A stretch of 6,431 bases of DNA from Gaiellales bacterium (GTDB lineage Bacteria > Actinomycetota > Thermoleophilia > Gaiellales > F1-60-MAGs149), in NCBI GenBank assembly GCA_030831375.1, contig JAURLF010000154.1:1-6431 (forward strand), written 5' to 3'. Each line of letters starts with the position of its first letter. Positions within the stretch are counted from its first letter, which is position 1. The position numbers were made by a program, and so were the translations under genes. The notes beneath the pieces were generated by a model, which saw nothing but the letters and a program-made list of their open reading frames with translations, ran no database searches and was not told where the DNA came from. Positions 1 to 3,694 of the stretch are shown one piece after another.

Positions 1-422
1 GCGCCGGTGGACACGGTGCCGGCGACGCTGACGACGTTGACGATGCGGCCGCGCTCGGCCACGAGCGCGGCCCAGGAGAGCGCCGTCACCCGCACCATCG
101 CCAGGTAGAGCAGCTCGACCGCGTCGCGGGCCGCGTCGTGGTCGTGATCGAGGAGCGGCGCGCGGAAGGGTCCCCCCGCGTTGTTGACCAGCAGGCCGAT
201 GCGCTGCTCCGTGGCGAGGCGCTCGCCGAGCGCGGCGATGCCGTCGTCGTGGGCCACGTCGGCCACCAGCGGCTCGGCGCCAAGCGCCGCCGCGGCCGCC
301 TCGAGCCGCTCGCGGCCGCGCGCGACGAGCAGCAGGCGGTCACCGGCGGCGGCGCGCCGGCGGGCGATCGCGAGGCCGATCCCGGCGGACCCGCCGGTCA
401 CCAGGGTCAGGGGCGCCGTCAT
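1..422 (-). CDS. Short-chain dehydrogenase/reductase (SDR), N-terminal part, truncated by window edge
   Basis: Reading the minus strand from the ATG at 422 gives 140 residues with no stop before the window edge. A Rossmann fold is clear: the glycine-rich cofactor motif TGGSAGIG at residues 9-16, the adenine-pocket Asp in VADV (about residue 55), the structural NNAG motif at 80-83, and strand beta-5 IVNVVSVAG with the probable catalytic Ser at 132. This is the classical SDR order, so the protein is probably a cytoplasmic NAD(P)(H)-dependent oxidoreductase acting on a hydroxyl or carbonyl group; the substrate cannot be told. The YxxxK catalytic pair lies beyond the window. Oddly, the position where many classical SDRs carry the helix-4 catalytic Asn (VELN-type) reads VELLYLA here. 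It is transcribed divergently from the AI-2E gene across 37 bp. The start is supported by the short distance to the first beta strand. The family call is firm and the specific function unknown. Confidence 0.9.
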   Translation of the reverse strand, partial: MTAPLTLVTGGSAGIGLAIARRRAAAGDRLLLVARGRERLEAAAAALGAEPLVADVAHDDGIAALGERLATEQRIGLLVNNAGGPFRAPLLDHDHDAARDAVELLYLAMVRVTALSWAALVAERGRIVNVVSVAGTVSTG

Positions 423-459
423 GCCGGGAGCCTAGCCCGCAGCGCGATACACTCGGACG
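423..459. promoter_or_regulatory. Divergent intergenic spacer with two putative leaderless -10 elements
   Basis: Only 37 bp separate the two divergent start codons. On the plus strand TACACT (448-453) lies 6 nt before the GTG at 460. On the minus strand TAGGCT (434 down to 429) lies 6 nt before the ATG at 422. Both fit the TANNNT-close-to-start arrangement known for leaderless actinobacterial genes, and neither start has a convincing Shine-Dalgarno sequence. No good -35 hexamers are visible. The assignment is inferred from hexamer matches alone and is therefore weak. Confidence 0.35.
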
Positions 460-1596
460 GTGCCGCACGTCCCCGAGCCCCCGCCGCGTGTCGAAGTCAC
501 CATCGCGACCCGGACGCTCGTCCGCATCCTGCTGACGCTGCTGGGCTTCGGGGTCGTCACCTTCGGGGTCTGGCAGGTGCGCTCCGTGCTGACCCTGATC
601 CTGGTGGCGATGTTCCTCGCGCTCGCGCTGAACCCGATCGTGACGGTGCTCGAGAAGCGGCTGGACGGCCGCCGGGGGATCGCCGCCGGGCTCGTGATCC
701 TCGGCGTGATCGTGCTCGTCGGCCTGATCGTGGCCGCCCTCGTGACGCCCGTCTACAGCGAGATGCGCACCCTCGCCACGCGCGCGCCGGCGCTCGTCGA
801 CGACCTGCGCACCTGGGGGCCGTTCGCCGACCTCGACGCGCGCTACGACTTCCTCAGCCGGACCCGCGACCTCGTCGGCGAGTACGCGGATCGGCTGCCG
901 GCGCAGGCGAGCAATCTGCTCGGCGTGGCGACCGCCGTCGTGACGGGCTTCGGCAAGGCCCTGACGGTGCTCTTCATGACGCTCTTCCTGCTGCTCGAGA
1001 TCCCGCGGATGACACGCGCCATCACCGAGCTGCTGCGGCCGGGCTACGCCGACCGCTCGCTCGAGGTCTTCGAGCAGGTCAACGGCACGATCGCCCGCTG
1101 GACGGGCGGCGTCCTCCTGATCGCCCTGATCGCCGGCACCACGATGGGCCTGACCGCGTGGATTCTCGGCGTGCCCTACGCGCTCGCGCTCGGCCTGCTC
1201 GTGGGGCTGCTCGCCCTGATCCCGCTGATCGGCGCCACCATCGGCTCCGCCATCGCGGTGCTCGTCGCGCTCACGCAGTCGGTCACGGCCGCCCTGATCC
1301 TGCTGGTCTTCGCGATCGTCTACCAGCTCTTCGAGAACCACGTGATCCAGCCCCTCGTGATGCGCCGCACCGTCGACGTGTCCCCGTTCATCGTGCTGGC
1401 GAGCGTGCTCGTCGGCGCGTCGCTCCTCGGCATCATCGGCGCGCTCCTCGCCATTCCCGTGGCCGGCAGCGTGCAGGTCGTGCTGCGGGAGATCCTGAAG
1501 GCGCGGCGCGCCTCGGTGGCGGCCGAGCGCGAGCTGATCACCAACGCCCGCGCCGCCACGCTCGACGCGGTGGAGCCCACGATGGAGGTGGACTGA
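460..1596 (+). CDS. AI-2E / PerM-family (UPF0118) membrane transporter
   Basis: This 378-residue integral membrane protein has the usual length and layout of the AI-2E (PerM/YdiK/TqsA) family. Hydrophobic segments lie at about 20-38, 42-61, 73-96, 154-180, 214-236, 240-282 and 308-340, with a soluble loop at about 97-153. Family hallmarks are LIPLIGATIGS (253-263), YQLFENHVIQPLVM (288-301) and GIIGALLAIPVAG (324-336). Members have been linked to autoinducer-2 export and to Na+/H+ antiport, but most are unassigned, so the substrate here is unknown. The GTG at 460 is chosen because an in-frame TAG at 433-435 forbids an earlier start and the next Met (residue 51) would cut through a membrane segment. 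The tail (345-378) is polar and probably cytoplasmic. The stop shares one base with the next gene's ATG (TGATG), so the two are almost certainly co-transcribed and translationally coupled. Confidence 0.92.
   Translation: MPHVPEPPPRVEVTIATRTLVRILLTLLGFGVVTFGVWQVRSVLTLILVAMFLALALNPIVTVLEKRLDGRRGIAAGLVILGVIVLVGLIVAALVTPVYSEMRTLATRAPALVDDLRTWGPFADLDARYDFLSRTRDLVGEYADRLPAQASNLLGVATAVVTGFGKALTVLFMTLFLLLEIPRMTRAITELLRPGYADRSLEVFEQVNGTIARWTGGVLLIALIAGTTMGLTAWILGVPYALALGLLVGLLALIPLIGATIGSAIAVLVALTQSVTAALILLVFAIVYQLFENHVIQPLVMRRTVDVSPFIVLASVLVGASLLGIIGALLAIPVAGSVQVVLREILKARRASVAAERELITNARAATLDAVEPTMEVD
1584..1590 (+). promoter_or_regulatory. Strong Shine-Dalgarno sequence for the DsbA-like gene
   Basis: GGAGGTG lies within the last codons of the AI-2E gene, 5 nt before the ATG at 1596. 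It is the best ribosome-binding site in the window. It fixes the start of the oxidoreductase upstream of the in-frame TGA, which argues that the 14 codons before the TGA are really translated. Confidence 0.75.
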
Positions 1597-2210
1597 TGGC
1601 CGAACGGCCGCGCATCCTGATCTGGTCGGACTACCTCTGACCCTTCTGCCGCGTCGCGTGCGAGCGCGCGTCGTGGCTCGAGCGCCGGTTCGGCGCCGAG
1701 ATCGAGTGGCTCCCGTGGGACCTGCACCCCGAGTACCCGCCTGAGGGCATCCCCCGCTCCGAGCTCGAGGCGAAGTACGGCCCCGGGATGTTCGACCGCG
1801 TGCGCGAGATGTTCGCCGACAGCGGCCTGCCGTACGCGCCGCACCCCGAGCGCGTCCCGAACACGCAGCTCCTGCTCGAGCTCGGCGAGCTGGCGCGCGC
1901 CGAGGACCGCCACCCGGCCTACCACGAGGCCGCGATGGCGGCGCTCTGGGAGGAGGGCCGCGACGTCTCCGACCCGGACGTGGTGCGGGACGTCGCCGTC
2001 GGCGCGGGCCTGGATCCGGCGGCCGTCGACGAGGCGATCGCGACGCGCGCCTACCGCGCCGTCGTCGAGGCCTCGACGCGCGAGGCGCACAGCCTCGGCA
2101 TCAACGCCGTGCCGGCCTTCGTGATCGACGAGCGCCAGCTGGTGCTCGGCGCCCAGCCGCACGCCGTGTTCGAGGAGATCCTCGCCGGACGGGCGCTGCC
2201 CGGAGCCTGA
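1596..2210 (+). CDS. DsbA/FrnE-like thiol oxidoreductase, predicted selenoprotein (TGA at 1638-1640 read as Sec, UPFC motif)
   Basis: Starting at the ATG that overlaps the AI-2E stop, the frame reads ILIWSDYL, then TGA, then PFCRVACERA, and runs on intact to a TGA at 2208-2210 (204 residues if the internal TGA is decoded). In DsbA/FrnE proteins strand beta-1 leads straight into CPxC, so the TGA (codon 15) replaces the nucleophilic cysteine exactly and C18 is the resolving cysteine. Other family marks are the FrnE-like stretch WLPWDLHPEYPPEG, an alpha-helical insert, and the cis-proline loop NAVPAFVID with Pro173. No signal peptide is visible, so it is probably a cytosolic thiol-disulfide oxidoreductase or isomerase; the substrate is unknown. 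Selenocysteine is supported by the position, the clean frame, the strong ribosome-binding site and the hairpin at 1648-1677. A nonsense mutation or a sequencing error of TGC/TGT is the alternative. Starting at the Met codon at 1788 would lose the whole active site. Confidence 0.8.
1648..1677 (+). promoter_or_regulatory. Candidate bacterial SECIS stem-loop
   Basis: Just downstream of the in-frame TGA, GCCGCG (1648-1653) pairs with CGTGGC (1672-1677), including one G-U pair. After a U-U mismatch (1654/1671), CGCG (1655-1658) pairs with CGCG (1667-1670). The top closes with U-G and G-C pairs around a CGAG loop (1661-1664), or opens into an 8-nt loop UGCGAGCG. The apical loop starts about 18-20 nt after the TGA and has a G among its first two bases. 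Both fit what is known of SelB-binding bacterial SECIS elements. GC-rich coding DNA forms hairpins easily, so the structure supports the call but does not prove it. Confidence 0.55.
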
Positions 2211-2220
2211 GCCGAACCGC

Positions 2221-2249
2221 TAGGAATCGAACATATGTTCGATTAGAAT
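2221..2249 (+). promoter_or_regulatory. Putative imuB promoter overlapping the SOS box
   Basis: TAGAAT (2244-2249) matches the -10 consensus at 5 of 6 bases and stands 9 nt before the GTG of imuB. With a 17-bp spacer the -35 would be TAGGAA (2221-2226), a poor match. The LexA palindrome fills the spacer and touches the -10, so bound LexA would block RNA polymerase. The expected transcription start falls within about 0-3 nt of the GTG, suggesting a leaderless transcript. Confidence 0.5.
2225..2244. promoter_or_regulatory. LexA-binding SOS box
   Basis: AATCGAACATATGTTCGATT is a perfect 20-bp palindrome. Its core CGAACATATGTTCG matches the LexA (DinR) operator of Bacillus and actinobacteria, whose consensus is CGAAC-N4-GTTCG. 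It is an AT-rich island in a GC-rich sequence and sits directly before imuB, a classic SOS gene. LexA would repress the operon until RecA-stimulated self-cleavage after DNA damage. The 14 bp between the DsbA-like stop and the box hold nothing else recognisable. Confidence 0.92.
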
Positions 2250-2258
2250 CGGCAGGGC

Positions 2259-3443
2259 GTGCTGATCGCCCTCGTCATCCCCCGCCTGCCGCTGCAGGCC
2301 GCGCTCGCCGCCCGCCCGGGCCCGCCGCCGCCCGAGCCGATGGCGGTCGGGCCCGACCCCTTCGGCGCGCCCCGCGTCGACGCGCCGTCGGCGGCGGCGG
2401 CCGCGATGGGCGTGCGCGTGGGCATGCCCCTCGGGGAGGCCCTCGCGCTGTGTCCCGCCCTCGCCCTCGTCCCGCCCGACCCGGCCGGGGCGCGGCGGAT
2501 CGGCGAGCACCTCCTGGCCGGCGTCGAGGCGCTCGGGCTGCCCGTCGAGCCGCTCGGCCCCGACCGCGCTCTGCTTGATGCGGCCCCTGCCCTGCGCCTG
2601 CACGGCGGCCCCGCCCGGCTCGTCGCGCGCCTCCAGCGGCTGCTGCCGGAGGCGGGGCTCAGGATCGGCGCCGCCCCCGCGCGCTTCGCGGCCCTCGCCG
2701 CCGCCCGCGGCGCGCGCCGGCGCCCGCGCATCCTCGCCGCCGGTGACGTGCCCGCCGCCCTCGCGCCCCTGCCGGTGCGCCTCCTGCACACGGACGGCGG
2801 CGCCTGCCCCGACGTCTGCCGCGCGCTCGAGCTGGTCGGCATCGACCGCCTCGGCGGACTCGCCGCCCTGCCGCGCCTGGCCGTCCGCGACCGCTTCGGG
2901 GCGGCCGGCCTCGAGGCCTGGCGGATGAGCCGTGGCGAGGACGGCGCCCGGGTCGACCCGCGCCGCGTCGAGGCGGCGCTGAGCGCCGCGTTCGCGCCGC
3001 CCCATCCGATCGCCACCGACGAGGCCCTCGCGCAGGCGCTCGAGCTCCTGATCGCCGACGCCCTCGCCGACCCGGCGCGCGGGCTGCGCGCGCCGCGCCT
3101 CGTGCGGCTCGAGGCGGGCCTCGTCAGCGGCGAGACGTGGCTGTGCGAGGCCGCCCTGCGCGAGCCGACGGCGGACCGCCGGCGCCTCATGCTGGCGCTC
3201 CTGCCGAAGGCGCGGCGGCTGCCCGCGCCGGCGGAGCGGCTCGTGCTCGCGCTCGGCCGGCTCGCGCCCGGCGGCGCCCAGCTGAGCCTGCTCGAGGCCG
3301 CACACGACGAGCGCGAGCGGCGGGTCGCCGACGCCGAGCGGCAGGTGCGCGCCGCCGTCGGCCCCGCCGCGCTCCTGCGCGTCATCGGCGCGGACGCCGC
3401 CAGCCGCCTGCCGGAGCGCCGCTACGGGCTGAGGCCGCGGTGA
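2259..3443 (+). CDS. imuB: ImuB, inactive Y-family polymerase-like protein of the SOS mutasome
   Basis: This 394-residue protein resembles Y-family polymerases without being an active one. The N-terminus (ALVIPRLPLQAAL) stands where active enzymes have the metal-binding DxD/FF motif and carries no acidic residue. The motif equivalent to SIDEAFLD reads GPDRALLD (100-107), so the catalytic Glu is Arg103. The Y-family stretch GVRVGMPLGEALALCP (about 51-66) and the HhH-like ELVGIDRLGGLAALP region are kept. Residues 341-345, QLSLL, match the sliding-clamp motif QLxLF, and the C-terminus LPERRYGLRPR is ImuB-like. Known role: an adaptor that bridges DnaE2 to the beta clamp for translesion synthesis. 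The GTG at 2259 is the first possible start because an in-frame TAG lies at 2244-2246. It is short compared with ImuB proteins of roughly 500 residues; only about 50 residues follow the clamp motif. It is the first gene of the SOS operon and overlaps the next gene by 4 nt. Confidence 0.9.
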   Translation: MLIALVIPRLPLQAALAARPGPPPPEPMAVGPDPFGAPRVDAPSAAAAAMGVRVGMPLGEALALCPALALVPPDPAGARRIGEHLLAGVEALGLPVEPLGPDRALLDAAPALRLHGGPARLVARLQRLLPEAGLRIGAAPARFAALAAARGARRRPRILAAGDVPAALAPLPVRLLHTDGGACPDVCRALELVGIDRLGGLAALPRLAVRDRFGAAGLEAWRMSRGEDGARVDPRRVEAALSAAFAPPHPIATDEALAQALELLIADALADPARGLRAPRLVRLEAGLVSGETWLCEAALREPTADRRRLMLALLPKARRLPAPAERLVLALGRLAPGGAQLSLLEAAHDERERRVADAERQVRAAVGPAALLRVIGADAASRLPERRYGLRPR

Positions 3444-3694
3444 GCGCGCCGCTGCGGCCCGTGCCGGCGCAGCGGCCGCGCCCCTGCGCGGTCACGCCGG
3501 ATCCCGCGGGCCGTCCCGCGCGCGTCGACGGGCGCGCCGTCATCGCGGTGCGCGAGGAGTGGCGCGTCGAGGAGGGCTGGTGGGCCGCGCCCGTGCGGCG
3601 GCGCTACTTCGAGGTCGTGCTCGAGCCCGGCCGCGTCGCCGTCGTCTTCGAGGACCGACAACGGCCCGGGAGCTGGTGGCGGCATGGCCGCTGA
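3440..3694 (+). CDS. Small DUF6504-like protein of the imuB-dnaE2 operon
   Basis: This 84-residue protein starts at a GTG that overlaps the imuB stop (GTGA) and ends 11 nt inside dnaE2, so it is locked into the operon. The N-terminal 30 residues are Pro/Arg/Ala-rich and probably disordered. Residues 31-82 form a compact block with conserved-looking aromatic positions: EEWRVEEGWW (39-48), RRRYFEVVLEPG (53-64) and VVFEDRQRPGSWW (68-80). This pattern, predicted to be beta-rich, matches the DUF6504 proteins that commonly sit between imuB and dnaE2 in actinobacteria; that assignment is from memory of the family. No catalytic motif, membrane segment or signal peptide is visible. The function is unknown. 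The context suggests an accessory factor of the mutasome, expressed under LexA control with its neighbours. Confidence 0.75.
   Translation: MSAPLRPVPAQRPRPCAVTPDPAGRPARVDGRAVIAVREEWRVEEGWWAAPVRRRYFEVVLEPGRVAVVFEDRQRPGSWWRHGR

Noticed and set aside
138..1640. 500-residue plus-strand frame running across the SDR and AI-2E genes
   Set aside because: Repetitive Arg/Ala/Asp-rich translation, out of frame with the clear AI-2E protein; only its last 14 residues, from 1596, are real as the start of the DsbA-like gene.
1788..2210. 140-residue protein starting at the ATG at 1788
   Set aside because: It lacks the first thioredoxin-fold strand and the active site; the reading frame is clearly homologous back to the ATG at 1596 apart from the single TGA, and there is no good ribosome-binding site before 1788.
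2225..2244. Palindrome as a transcription terminator for the upstream genes
   Set aside because: The stem is AT-rich with no loop or following T-run, and the sequence matches a LexA operator exactly.
2220..3385. Long minus-strand frames opposite imuB
   Set aside because: They are shadows of imuB with low-complexity Arg/Ser/Ala composition and no recognisable domain.
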